From Rhodospirillaceae bacterium (GTDB lineage: Bacteria; Pseudomonadota; Alphaproteobacteria; Bin65): a DNA stretch of 64,000 nt. Below, piece by piece: positions 20,077 through 27,846 of this stretch. The notes beneath the pieces were generated by a model. It was not told where the DNA came from and ran no database searches. It saw only the letters and a list, made by a program, of their open reading frames with translations. Numbering within the stretch: position 1 is the stretch's first letter; each line of letters begins with the position of its first letter. Both the position numbers and the translations under genes were made by a program. The stretch lies in contig JAPPLJ010000005.1 of the NCBI GenBank assembly GCA_028819475.1, positions 21,899 to 85,898 of the forward strand, given 5' to 3'.

Positions 20077-21417
20077 ATGAGCGAAACCGGCAATCTCGGC
20101 GGGCGGGTCCGCCGCTACGTCAAGGCGGGCCGTGCCGTCGGCGGGCTGGCGGCGCGGGTGGCCGGCGAGCGCTATCTCGGCGTCACGGTCGACCGCGAGC
20201 GCCACGCCGCGGAATTGCGCGCCGCGCTGGGCGGCCTCAAGGGACCGCTGATGAAGGTGGCGCAGCTCCTGTCGACGGTGCCGGACGCGCTGCCGCGTGA
20301 ATACGCGCGCGAACTGGCGCAGCTGCAGAGCGACGCGCCGGCGATGGGCTGGCCCTTCGTGCGCCGCCGCATGGCGACCGAGCTGGGCCCGGACTGGCGG
20401 AGCCGGTTCGGCAGTTTCGAGCGCAAGGCCGCGGCCGCCGCCTCGCTGGGCCAGGTCCACCGGGCGACCCTGGAGGACGGCACGCCCGTCGCCTGCAAGC
20501 TGCAATATCCGGACATGGCCTCCGTCGTCGCCGCGGACCTGCGGCAGTTGCGGGTGATCTTCGGCCTCTACGCCCGCTACGACAGCGCGATCGACACCGC
20601 CAATATCCACAAGGAGCTTTCCGCCCGCCTGCTCGAAGAGCTCGACTACGAGCGCGAGGCCGCGCATATGGCGCTCTACCGGCACATGCTGAAGGACGAG
20701 GCGGATATCCGCGTCCCGCCGGTCGTTCCGGACCTGTCGACCCGCCGGCTGCTCACCATGGGCTGGCTCGACGGGCGCAAGCTGACGGCGTTCGAGGACG
20801 CGCCGGTCGAGGCCCGCAACGCGCTGGCGCGCACCATGTTCCGCGCCTGGTATGTGCCCTTTTACGATTTCGGCGTCATCCACGGCGATCCGCATCTGGG
20901 GAACTATGCGGCGCGGGACGATAACTCGATCAACCTGCTGGACTTCGGCTGCATCCGGGTCTTCTCGCCGCCCTTCGTGAAGGGCGTGATCGACCTCTAC
21001 AACGCGCTGAAGGATGACGACGAGGAGCTGGCGGTCCACGCCTACGAGACCTGGGGCTTCATCGGCCTGGACCGCGAGACCATCGACATCCTGAACATCT
21101 GGGCGCGCTTCCTCTACGAGCCGCTGATGGAGGACAAGGTCCAGTCGATCCAGCAGGACAACAGCGTGCAATACGGCGCGCGGACCGTCGGCAAGGTGCA
21201 TGAGGAGCTGAAACGGGTCGGCGGCGTGAAGCCGCCGCGCGAATTCGTGCTGATGGACCGCGCCGCCATCGGCCTCGGCTCGGTGTTCATGCGCCTGCGC
21301 GCCGAGGTGAACTGGCACCGGCTGTTCCACGGCATGATCGACGATTTCGACGTCGACGCGCTCGCCGCACGCCAGGAAGCGGCACTGAAGGCAGCGGGCG
21401 TCCCGGCGGCGGCATGA
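20077..21417 (+). CDS. ABC1/AarF (UbiB-like) atypical kinase
   Basis: A 446-residue protein of the ABC1/ADCK atypical kinase family, usually linked to ubiquinone biosynthesis or membrane lipid homeostasis. Visible kinase landmarks are KAAAAASLGQVHRA (nucleotide loop), VACKLQYPD (lysine), LLEELDYEREAAHM, IHGDPHLGNYA (catalytic loop) and NLLDFGCIR (metal DFG). The signature KxGQ motif near residue 65 reads MKVAQLLSTVPDALP, a variant with Ala in place of Gly seen in a bacterial subgroup. No transmembrane C-terminus as in UbiB is evident. A COQ9 gene 1.2 kb away supports a quinone link, but this is context only. Confidence 0.85.
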   Translation: MSETGNLGGRVRRYVKAGRAVGGLAARVAGERYLGVTVDRERHAAELRAALGGLKGPLMKVAQLLSTVPDALPREYARELAQLQSDAPAMGWPFVRRRMATELGPDWRSRFGSFERKAAAAASLGQVHRATLEDGTPVACKLQYPDMASVVAADLRQLRVIFGLYARYDSAIDTANIHKELSARLLEELDYEREAAHMALYRHMLKDEADIRVPPVVPDLSTRRLLTMGWLDGRKLTAFEDAPVEARNALARTMFRAWYVPFYDFGVIHGDPHLGNYAARDDNSINLLDFGCIRVFSPPFVKGVIDLYNALKDDDEELAVHAYETWGFIGLDRETIDILNIWARFLYEPLMEDKVQSIQQDNSVQYGARTVGKVHEELKRVGGVKPPREFVLMDRAAIGLGSVFMRLRAEVNWHRLFHGMIDDFDVDALAARQEAALKAAGVPAAA

Positions 21418-21486
21418 CATTGATTTCCCGCCGCCTGGGGCGGGACACTGGCCTAATTTCCTCCCAAACCCGGCAATCGGAACCCT

Positions 21487-21683
21487 GCGGCGCAGGCCAA
21501 AGCCATAATCCCCCTCCCCTTGGGGGAGGGGGCAGGGGGAGGGGTATGCGGCGGCCCGAGCATTGCCCAAACCGGCATCGTTGCAACGGCGGACGACCCC
21601 TCCCCTAACCCCTCCCCCAAGGGGAGGGGGATTCCGATGGTGCTCTAATCGTTTCGCAGAGCAATCCACTGAGGAGGGGGAAG
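21487..21683. repeat. palindromic repeat element (same family as at 34 kb and 42-45 kb), copy interrupting a toxin gene
   Basis: Two facing palindromes flank a ~70-base core: CCCCCTCCCCTTGGGGGAGG around 21510 and CCCTCCCCCAAGGGGAGGGG around 21610. The right edge, TTTCGCAGAGCAATCC near 21651, matches the terminal motif TTTCGCAGAGGAATCCC of the copies at 34121-34373 and 42059-45407. The left edge is less clear. On the minus strand this edge supplies the last codons of the truncated DUF5615 frame, so the element appears to have cut that gene. Confidence 0.55.
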
Positions 21684-21788
21684 GAACATGCCGGCCTGTG
21701 GCGCCGAGGGGTATCGACAGTGCCCGAGGCCGGTCAGCTCCTTGTACAACGTCTGCGATGCCGCGCAGACGTCGAGGAGAAATCTCAC
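21645..21788 (-). pseudogene. DUF5615 PIN-like toxin, truncated after about 23 residues
   Basis: A GTG at 21788 overlaps the DUF433 stop (GTGA), as in intact antitoxin-toxin pairs, and the first 23 residues, VRFLLDVCAASQTLYKELTG plus LGH, match the N-terminus of DUF5615 PIN-like toxins. The frame then turns into unrelated sequence ending MFLPPPQWIALRND, which is encoded by the palindromic repeat, and stops at residue 47; the family is normally over 100 residues. The catalytic second half is missing and was not found on the far side of the repeat. A complete DUF433/DUF5615 pair is present at 39983-40954. Confidence 0.65.
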
Positions 21789-22042
21789 GAAGCTTCCCGT
21801 ATGGCGACCCGATCGTGCACATGCTCACCGGCGACCGAGCGGTGGGCGAACAGCAGACAGGCCCGGATATCGTCAGCGTCGAGGTCGGGAAATTCCTGCA
21901 GGATCGTCTCTGTCGAATCGCCGGCCGCCAGCATGCCGAGGACATGCTCGACCGCGATCCGCATGCCGCGAATGACAGGCTTACCCCCGAAAATTCCGGC
22001 GCACACGGCGATGCGGCCGAGCAGTTCCGCCTCTTCGGTCAT
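21785..22042 (-). CDS. DUF433 antitoxin
   Basis: An 85-residue DUF433 protein, the usual antitoxin partner of DUF5615 PIN-like toxins. The family pattern is clear: CAGIFGGKPVIRGMRIAVEH followed by GDSTETILQEFPDLDADDIR and LLFAHRS. These proteins carry a small winged-helix-like fold and are assumed to bind the toxin and their own operator. Here the partner toxin gene downstream is broken by a repeat, so the antitoxin is an orphan. Confidence 0.85.
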   Translation of the reverse strand: MTEEAELLGRIAVCAGIFGGKPVIRGMRIAVEHVLGMLAAGDSTETILQEFPDLDADDIRACLLFAHRSVAGEHVHDRVAIREAS

Positions 22043-22151
22043 GCTGCATTCCCCCGGTTCCGCGCACTGCCGGCGCGGCGCTCCTGCCGCATCCGCTCAG
22101 TCGGCGGATTGCACGCCGCCTCAAATTCCGGCCGCCGGGGACCCGGAACGG

Positions 22152-22364
22152 TCAGAAGCCTTCGCGCTCCATGCGCTTGCGCGCCAGCTTGCGGGCGCGG
22201 CGCACCGCCTCGGCCTTTTCGCGGGCCTTGCGCTCGGACGGCTTTTCATAGCTCCGGCGCAGCTTCATCTCGCGGAACACGCCCTCGCGCTGCATCTTCT
22301 TCTTCAGCGCCTTCAGGGCCTGATCGACATTGTTGTCTCGGACTACGACCTGAACGATGGCCAG
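22152..22364 (-). CDS. rpsU: 30S ribosomal protein S21, non-ATG start
   Basis: Small-subunit ribosomal protein bS21, which helps mRNA engage the 16S 3' end. The 70-residue frame contains [40 protein letters not shown] and the basic tail [20 protein letters not shown], all matching S21. No ATG, GTG or TTG lies in frame near the N-terminus; the nearest ATG is at codon 22. AAGGAG at 22373-22368 precedes CTG (22364, three bases away) and ATC (22358, nine bases away), so initiation must use a rare codon. Product would begin (M)AIVQVVV or (M)VQVVV. Start uncertain, identity firm. Confidence 0.88.
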   Translation of the reverse strand: MAIVQVVVRDNNVDQALKALKKKMQREGVFREMKLRRSYEKPSERKAREKAEAVRRARKLARKRMEREGF

Positions 22365-22570
22365 GGTCTCCTTCGGTCTCGTTTCCGGCGGTTGGGTTCG
22401 GACTCCGCGTATACAAAGAGGCGCCCGCCTGCCGGCCGGGACGCCCGTGCAATCGGAGGCTATCTATCACAAAGCGCCACAAAAGCAAAATACGGTGACA
22501 ATTTGACTGGCGGTTCCTAGGTTACCGGGACGGGGACTATCGAGGCAGGCGCGGCAGGAAACCCGGCCGG

Positions 22571-23251
22571 ATGAACGACGAAACGAAGGAAAGGGAGCGG
22601 TTCGAGGCGAAGCGCCGGGCCTTGCTCGACGCGCTGCTTGAACACGTTCCGTTCGACGGCTGGACGGGCACGGCGATGGCGGCGGCGGCGGAACAGGCCG
22701 GACTCGATGCCGAATTCCCCCATCGCGCCTTCCCGCGCGGCGCCATCGACGCGATCGAGTATTTCAATCGCGTTGCCGACGAAAACATGGCCGCCGCGCT
22801 GGCGGAGGAAGATCTCGAAGCCATGCGGGTGCGCGACCGGATCGCCCGCGCGGTCCGCCTCCGGCTCGAACAGAATGCCGGCCATCGCGACGCGGTGCGC
22901 CGGGGGCTCACGGTCCTGTCCTTCCCGCCCAACGGGCCGGCCGGGATGCGCATTCTCTACCGGACGGTCGACACGATCTGGCGCGCCGCCGGTGACACGG
23001 CGACGGACTTCAATTTCTACACCAAGCGGGGCCTGCTCGCCGGCGTCTACGGCGCCACCGTCGTCCACTGGCTGAACGACAACTCCGAGGACAGTGCGCG
23101 GACCTGGCGCTTCCTGGAGCGGCGCATCGACGAGACGATGCAGATTCCGAAGGCCACGCAGCGCCTGCGGGAAACGCTCGAGCGCCTGCCAGATCCCTTG
23201 GGCCTGCGCAATTTCCTGAAACCGGGGCAGGCGGGCGACTTCCGGCGCTAG
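22571..23251 (+). CDS. COQ9-family ubiquinone biosynthesis protein
   Basis: A 226-residue TetR-fold-like protein of the COQ9 family, a lipid-binding accessory factor for ubiquinone hydroxylation and decarboxylation steps. Features: LLDALLEHVPFDGWTGTAM at the start, an acidic ADENMAAALAEEDL region, IRYRTVDTIW-like LYRTVDTIWRAAGDTATDFN, and the C-terminal YTKRGLLAGVYGATVVHWL followed by FLERRID. ATG at 22571 gives the full family length. It is divergent from rpsU, a common alphaproteobacterial pairing. Confidence 0.92.
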   Translation: MNDETKERERFEAKRRALLDALLEHVPFDGWTGTAMAAAAEQAGLDAEFPHRAFPRGAIDAIEYFNRVADENMAAALAEEDLEAMRVRDRIARAVRLRLEQNAGHRDAVRRGLTVLSFPPNGPAGMRILYRTVDTIWRAAGDTATDFNFYTKRGLLAGVYGATVVHWLNDNSEDSARTWRFLERRIDETMQIPKATQRLRETLERLPDPLGLRNFLKPGQAGDFRR

Positions 23252-23285
23252 GGCCGGTCTTTCCCGGCAAGGGTTTCACCGACCC

Positions 23286-24998
23286 TTATTGCAACTTCGC
23301 CGGCAGACGGATGCGTTTGCTGGTCGGGAAACCGTGCATGCCGTTGCTGGCGAAAGCGCAGGCATTGGCGCGCAGCGGGTCGCCGCTCAGTACCAGAAGG
23401 ATATGTTCCGGCTTCTCGACGATCGGCACCAGCCGTTCGGGATCGTCGCTTTCGCCGTAGAGGGCCGCCGCCCTGCCGGCTTCGACCAATTGGTTCAGGC
23501 TCCGGTTTCCCGGCACCATGTTGGACCAGGCGCCGATATAGGCTTCCAGCTTGCGCGCCGGCAGACGCGCATGGTCGAACAGCAGGCCGCGCAGCCGTTC
23601 CTTCGTCGTGCCGCTGCGCGCCAGCGTTTTCGCCACCATCGGGCTCAGGACCAGCAGCGGCCGATAGAGGCCGCGGGAAAAGCCGACGGTGAAGACGAGT
23701 TCCCAGCCCGATTGGCGGACCAGGCCGTCCGCCAGGTAGCGGGCGATCGTGTCCGGGTCGTTGCCGTAGATCGAGCCGATCACGTTGCTGCCGGTGAACC
23801 GGCCGACCGTGACGAGATTCGCATCGGGTTCGAAGCCGGCGTCGGCGCTGAACGACGGCCAGCCGAGCTCGCGTGCCGCCGTGCCGTTCTCGGCGAGGAC
23901 GACGCGCCAGGTGTTGCCGAAGGTGCTCTTGTCCGTAGCGCCCGGCAGGCAGCGTGCGACGTTGCGCAGGAAAAGGCGAAGGAACCTGCCGACGCTGGTG
24001 TTCGCCCGGTAACCGTCGCGCAGCGAAGCCTCGGCGCAATTGAACTGCAGCCGGTCGACGACCGGGCCGCTCAGGATTATCAGCGCGTCCCCGCCGGTGG
24101 TATCCCCGCTGTGCTCGACGCCATAGCCCGGATCGGCGAGCGCTTCGGCAATGGCGATCAGCACCGGCATATGCTCCGGCAGGCAATTCGCCATCACGCC
24201 GTTGATCGCCACGTTCCGGACTGTCGCTGCGGAGCCCGACGGCTTCAGAGCGCCGATAATGCGGTCGGGATCGTCGTCGGTGTGCGCCAGGAACGCCGCC
24301 ACGCGCCCGGCCGTCGGCGGCACCACCGGCAGGCCGTCGCTCCAGCGGCGTTCGTAGAACACCGTGTTGACGTCATCGAACGAGCCGCGCGCGACGACGG
24401 TATCGCTGGTGAGTCCGGACGCCGCGGAATCCGCTTCCACCGGCGTGGTGAGACAGTCGATCACGGCGTTCGCCGTCACAGCCCTCAGGTTCTGCTGCAG
24501 TTCGTCGAGGTCCTGCCCGTCGACATGGCCGACGATACGGGCGACCGGCAGCCCGGCAACACCGAGCCCCGGCGCAATGCCGGCGGCCTGGCCGACGAAG
24601 CCGTCGCAGACCAGCGAGGCGGTGGGAATTCCGGTTTTCTCGACGATGGCGCTGGCCCGCATCACGGCGGGCGTGCACGCCCCTCAGCCGCCGACGCCGG
24701 AGACGACCGCGTCGATTTCCAGTTCCTTCAGCCGCTGCGGCAGCGCGGCGAGCGTCTCGTGCTCGTCGCCGGCAAAGGTCGGGCCGAAGGCGTCGTAACC
24801 GACGAATTCCACATCGTCGTAGGCCTCGGCGAGGGCCCGTTCCAGGACCGGGAAGATTTCATCGCCCCGGAACACATAGTCCCACAGGAACCCGATACGC
24901 CTGCCGTTGAGATCCGCCGGCCGCGGCGCCGGGGATATGGCCGGAACCGCATTGACGCCGCCGGGCCAGAGGGCTTCGAATTCTTCGGCCGCAGTCAT
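23286..24998 (-). CDS. UGSC-type selenoprotein with in-frame UGA (Sec at codon 105)
   Basis: Two adjoining frames join in the same reading phase across a single TGA at 24686-24684. Upstream lies MTAAEEFEALWPGG...IGFLWDYVFRGDE...DAVVSGVGG; downstream reads GACTPAVMRASAIVEKTGIP. Read with Sec, the centre is GVGG-U-GAC-TPA, the redox UxxC motif of UGSC-family (seleno)proteins, whose IGFLWDYVFRGDE start is also recognisable. Domain 1 covers about residues 1-230; domain 2, from FDDVNTVFYERRWSDGLPVVPP, fills the remaining ~340 residues and seems to be a separate family fused here. Total 570 residues with no other in-frame stop. Reaction unknown; an oxidoreductase is inferred. It follows the betaine-type ABC transporter by 130 bases on the same strand. 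Selenocysteine genes (selABCD) are not in this window. Confidence 0.8.
24655..24672 (-). promoter_or_regulatory. candidate bacterial SECIS hairpin
   Basis: On the minus strand, exactly 11 nt after the UGA, the RNA can form GCCCGC-CGUGAU-GCGGGC: a perfect 6-bp stem with a 6-nt loop whose second base is G. Spacing of the apical hairpin (about 11 nt from UGA) and a G among the first two loop bases are the published features of bacterial SECIS elements. A second, overlapping palindrome (GGGCGTGCACGCCC) lies between UGA and this stem and could compete. Confidence 0.65.
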
Positions 24999-25128
24999 GG
25001 CATTTCCCCTTCCGGTCATGGCGCCGGCACGCCGGGAGGTCCGGCCCGCCGCCCGCAACAGCCTCGCGGTCCGATTATCGCCGGGCGGCCTTCCGCTTTC
25101 CAGTGCCAAGCGCGCCCGCAGGCCGTCC

Positions 25129-26652
25129 TCAGGTCTTCGCCCCCGCCACGATGCGGTCGAGGATGAGGGCGCAGAACAGGATGGCGAAGCCGGCCAGGAT
25201 GCCCTGCCCGACCGACGCATATTGCAGCGCTTCCAGCACGTCCTCGCCCAGGCCCTTGGCGCCGATCAGCGAGGCAACGACCACCATGGCGAGGCTCAGC
25301 ATGATCGTCTGGTTGATGCCGGCGATGATCGACGGCTTGGCGAGCGGCAGGTCGACCTTGGTCAGCAGGTAGAATTTCGAGGCGCCGTAGGCGATCGCCG
25401 CTTCGCGCACGGATTCGGGCACGCCGCGCAGGCCCAGCACCGTGAGCCGGACCACCGGTGTGCCGCCGAAGATCATGGTCGTGACGACGGCGGCGGGCTT
25501 GCCGGTGCCGAAGAAGGCGATCACCGGGATCATGAACACGAAGGCCGGCATGGTCTGCATGAAATCCATGATCGGCCGGATCGCCGAATAGACCCGCGGC
25601 CGGCGGGCGCAATAGACGCCGAGCGGGATGCCGATGGCGATGGAGATGCAGGCCGCCGTGCCGAGCAGCGCCAGGGTGGTCATCGCTTTGTCCCAGAAGC
25701 CCAGCACGCCCATATAGGCGAGGAAGGCGCCGGACCAGACCGCGGCGCGCAGGCCGGCGGACAGGCCCGTCAACAGGATGATGAAGCTGGCGACGACGAT
25801 CCATGGCGTTTCGACGAAGACGACTTCGAGGAAATCGAGGATCACCCGGATGCCGTAGGAGATGGAGCCGAAGAAGGCGCTGCCGCCGGTCGTGACCGCC
25901 TCGAAAAAGGCCTTTACCCCTTCGCTCGATTCGCTGTGGAAGATGTCGTCGGTCGGAAAACCGGCGAGGATCCCGAACTCGCCGGGGAAGGCGTAGTGCA
26001 GAATCGAGGCCGCCACGATGACGAGGCAGAAGACGATGCTGAGCAGCGTGCGGCGCAGCGTGACGCCGCTGGCGACCTTCCGGTTCGACAGCCATTCGGA
26101 AAAACGCTTCTCCAGCGCCCGGTTGGCCCAGAAACCCTCGGCCGCCTTGAACAGCAGGAGCATGGCGACGCCTGAAAGCGCGACCCAGATGGCCCCCTGT
26201 TCGATTTCCACCGCTTCCTGCCGGATGCCGCCGATGGCCGCTTCCAGCGATTTGACGGTCCGTTCGAACACGTCGACATTGTCGGCGTTGGCGGCACGGG
26301 CCGCTTCGAGCTGTTTCTTGCGCAAGGCGAGCGTCGCCTCGATCTGCGCAACCCGGGCGTAGGCGTCGGTCGCCAGGTTGCCGAACAGGCCGCGCGCCAT
26401 CTGGATGAAGGCGAAGGTCTCGACCAGCAGGAACGGCAGGGCTGCGTTCCACAGGCCGCGCGCGCCGTACCAGACCGGGCCGAGCAGCGCCGCCCAGGGA
26501 TGGAAGATCCAGACGAATTTGGACGAGCCGCCGATCCGCTCGAAGGTCCGGCGGTAATACGCGCCGTCCGTCCCGGTGAACTCGTCGACGAGCGGGCCGA
26601 TCTGATCCGTCTGACCGGCAGCCGGCACGGCTGATTCGGGCACGCCGGTCAT
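25129..26652 (-). CDS. ABC transporter permease, glycine betaine/quaternary amine type, with long N-terminal extension
   Basis: Inner-membrane permease of an OpuA/ProU-type importer. The C-terminal ~220 residues are the canonical binding-protein-dependent transport domain (GTAACISIAIGIPLGVYCAR, IMDFMQTMPAFVFMIPVIAF) with the EAA loop EAAIAYGASKFYLLTKVDLP that docks on the ATPase. The first ~280 residues are unusual: a soluble start, a hydrophobic segment, a coiled-coil stretch (LALRKKQLEAARAANADNVD) and several further helices, making 507 residues against about 280-350 for typical ProW. Its ATG overlaps the stop of the ATPase gene (26652/26649). Confidence 0.9.
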   Translation of the reverse strand: MTGVPESAVPAAGQTDQIGPLVDEFTGTDGAYYRRTFERIGGSSKFVWIFHPWAALLGPVWYGARGLWNAALPFLLVETFAFIQMARGLFGNLATDAYARVAQIEATLALRKKQLEAARAANADNVDVFERTVKSLEAAIGGIRQEAVEIEQGAIWVALSGVAMLLLFKAAEGFWANRALEKRFSEWLSNRKVASGVTLRRTLLSIVFCLVIVAASILHYAFPGEFGILAGFPTDDIFHSESSEGVKAFFEAVTTGGSAFFGSISYGIRVILDFLEVVFVETPWIVVASFIILLTGLSAGLRAAVWSGAFLAYMGVLGFWDKAMTTLALLGTAACISIAIGIPLGVYCARRPRVYSAIRPIMDFMQTMPAFVFMIPVIAFFGTGKPAAVVTTMIFGGTPVVRLTVLGLRGVPESVREAAIAYGASKFYLLTKVDLPLAKPSIIAGINQTIMLSLAMVVVASLIGAKGLGEDVLEALQYASVGQGILAGFAILFCALILDRIVAGAKT

Positions 26653-27746
26653 GAGGTTTCCGTCCCTTCCACCACGGCGCGCAGCAGGTCGGCGCGCGTG
26701 ATCGCCCCGATATCCTGCCCGCTGTCGCCGGTGACAAGAACCGGTGCATCGTCTTCGATCGCGGCCTCGATCAGGACGCTCAGATTTTCGTCGTGCCGGA
26801 AGCGCCGCGCTTCGGCCGGGACCGGCCCGTGTTCCGCTTCGTGCGCGTCGAGCGGCTTCATCACGGCATGGGCGCGCACCACTTTAAGGCGCGAAATTCC
26901 GGCGACGAAATCGGCGACATAATCGTCCTCCGGGTGCATCACGATCTCTTCCGGCCGGCCGGTCTGGACGACCCGGCCGTCGCGCATGATCGCGATCCGG
27001 TCGCCGATGCGGACAGCTTCGTCGAGGTCGTGGGTGATGAACACCGTCGTCTTTTCCATGACGCCGGCCAGCTTGATGAACTCGTCCTGCAATTGCCGCC
27101 GGATCAGCGGGTCGAGCGCACTGAACGGCTCGTCCATCAGCAGGATCTCGGGATCTGCGGCCAGCGCCCGCGCCAGGCCGACGCGCTGCTGCATGCCGCC
27201 GGACAGCTCGTGGGCAAATTTGTGGCCCCAGCCGCCGAGCTCGACCATCTGAAGGGCGCGCTGGGCGACTTCCGTGCGTTCGTTCTTGCTGGCGCCGCGG
27301 ATTTCCAGCGGCAGGGATATATTGTCCAGAACCGAGCGGTGCGGCATCAGGGCGAAGTTCTGGAACACCATGGAAATGTGTTCGTTGCGGTAGCGCCGCA
27401 GGGCCTGGTCCTGCATCGAGAGGATATCCTCGCCGTTGACCAGGATGCGGCCGGCGGTCGGCTCGAGCAGCCGGTTGATATGGCGGACGAGCGTGGACTT
27501 GCCGCTGCCGGACAGGCCCATGACGCAGAAGATCTCGCCGCGCGGGACCGACAGGGTGACGTCGGCGACCCCGACGACGCAGTCGAACCGTTCCAGCACC
27601 TCGGCTTTCGAGATTCCTTCGGCCTGCACGGCGTCGAGCGCCTCGCCGGCCCGGGCGCCGAAAATCTTCCAGACGCCCTCGATCTCGATGGCGCTGTCCG
27701 TCCGGTCCAAACCGGTTGCGGCACTGGCGGTCGGAATGGCCCTCAT
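26649..27746 (-). CDS. ABC transporter ATP-binding protein, glycine betaine/proline type
   Basis: Cytoplasmic ATPase (ProV/OpuAA-like) of 365 residues that powers quaternary-amine uptake. Walker A GLSGSGKST, the Q-loop FQNFALMPHRSVLDNI, signature LSGGMQQRVGLARALA, Walker B ILLMDEPFSALDP and the H-loop THDLDEA are all intact. The C-terminus (LSVLIEAAIEDDAPVLVTGD) is a partial CBS-like regulatory region as in other ProV proteins. Start chosen at the ATG 27746 (MRAIPTASAAT); the frame is open upstream to 27827 but only through the duplicated leader. A second copy of these first ~11 codons is found at 29151. Confidence 0.93.
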   Translation of the reverse strand: MRAIPTASAATGLDRTDSAIEIEGVWKIFGARAGEALDAVQAEGISKAEVLERFDCVVGVADVTLSVPRGEIFCVMGLSGSGKSTLVRHINRLLEPTAGRILVNGEDILSMQDQALRRYRNEHISMVFQNFALMPHRSVLDNISLPLEIRGASKNERTEVAQRALQMVELGGWGHKFAHELSGGMQQRVGLARALAADPEILLMDEPFSALDPLIRRQLQDEFIKLAGVMEKTTVFITHDLDEAVRIGDRIAIMRDGRVVQTGRPEEIVMHPEDDYVADFVAGISRLKVVRAHAVMKPLDAHEAEHGPVPAEARRFRHDENLSVLIEAAIEDDAPVLVTGDSGQDIGAITRADLLRAVVEGTETS

Positions 27747-27786
27747 GGATCGGCTACAGACTGAAAGAAAGCGCCACAAGAAAGCG

Positions 27787-27810
27787 CCACCGGGGCCGGG
27801 GCCCCGATGG
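27787..27810 (-). terminator. GC-rich hairpin between binding protein 1 and the ATPase gene
   Basis: CCACCGGGGCC and GGCCCCGATGG (plus-strand reading) pair over 11 bp with a 2-base loop (one G-U). On the transcribed strand it is followed by CGCTTTCTT. It sits 37 bases after the binding-protein stop and before the ATPase start, a usual place for an attenuator that keeps binding-protein transcript in excess. The same hairpin follows the second binding-protein gene. Confidence 0.5.
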
Positions 27811-27846
27811 CTGCTCTTTTTCCCCAAATGGAGACCGGCCGCAAGC

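Noticed and set aside
24684..24998. Reading the UGSC gene as two separate genes or as a nonsense-mutated pseudogene
   Set aside because: Frame, conserved UxxC motif and the correctly spaced hairpin support Sec decoding; no other lesion is present. Absence of selenocysteine genes in the genome would reopen this.
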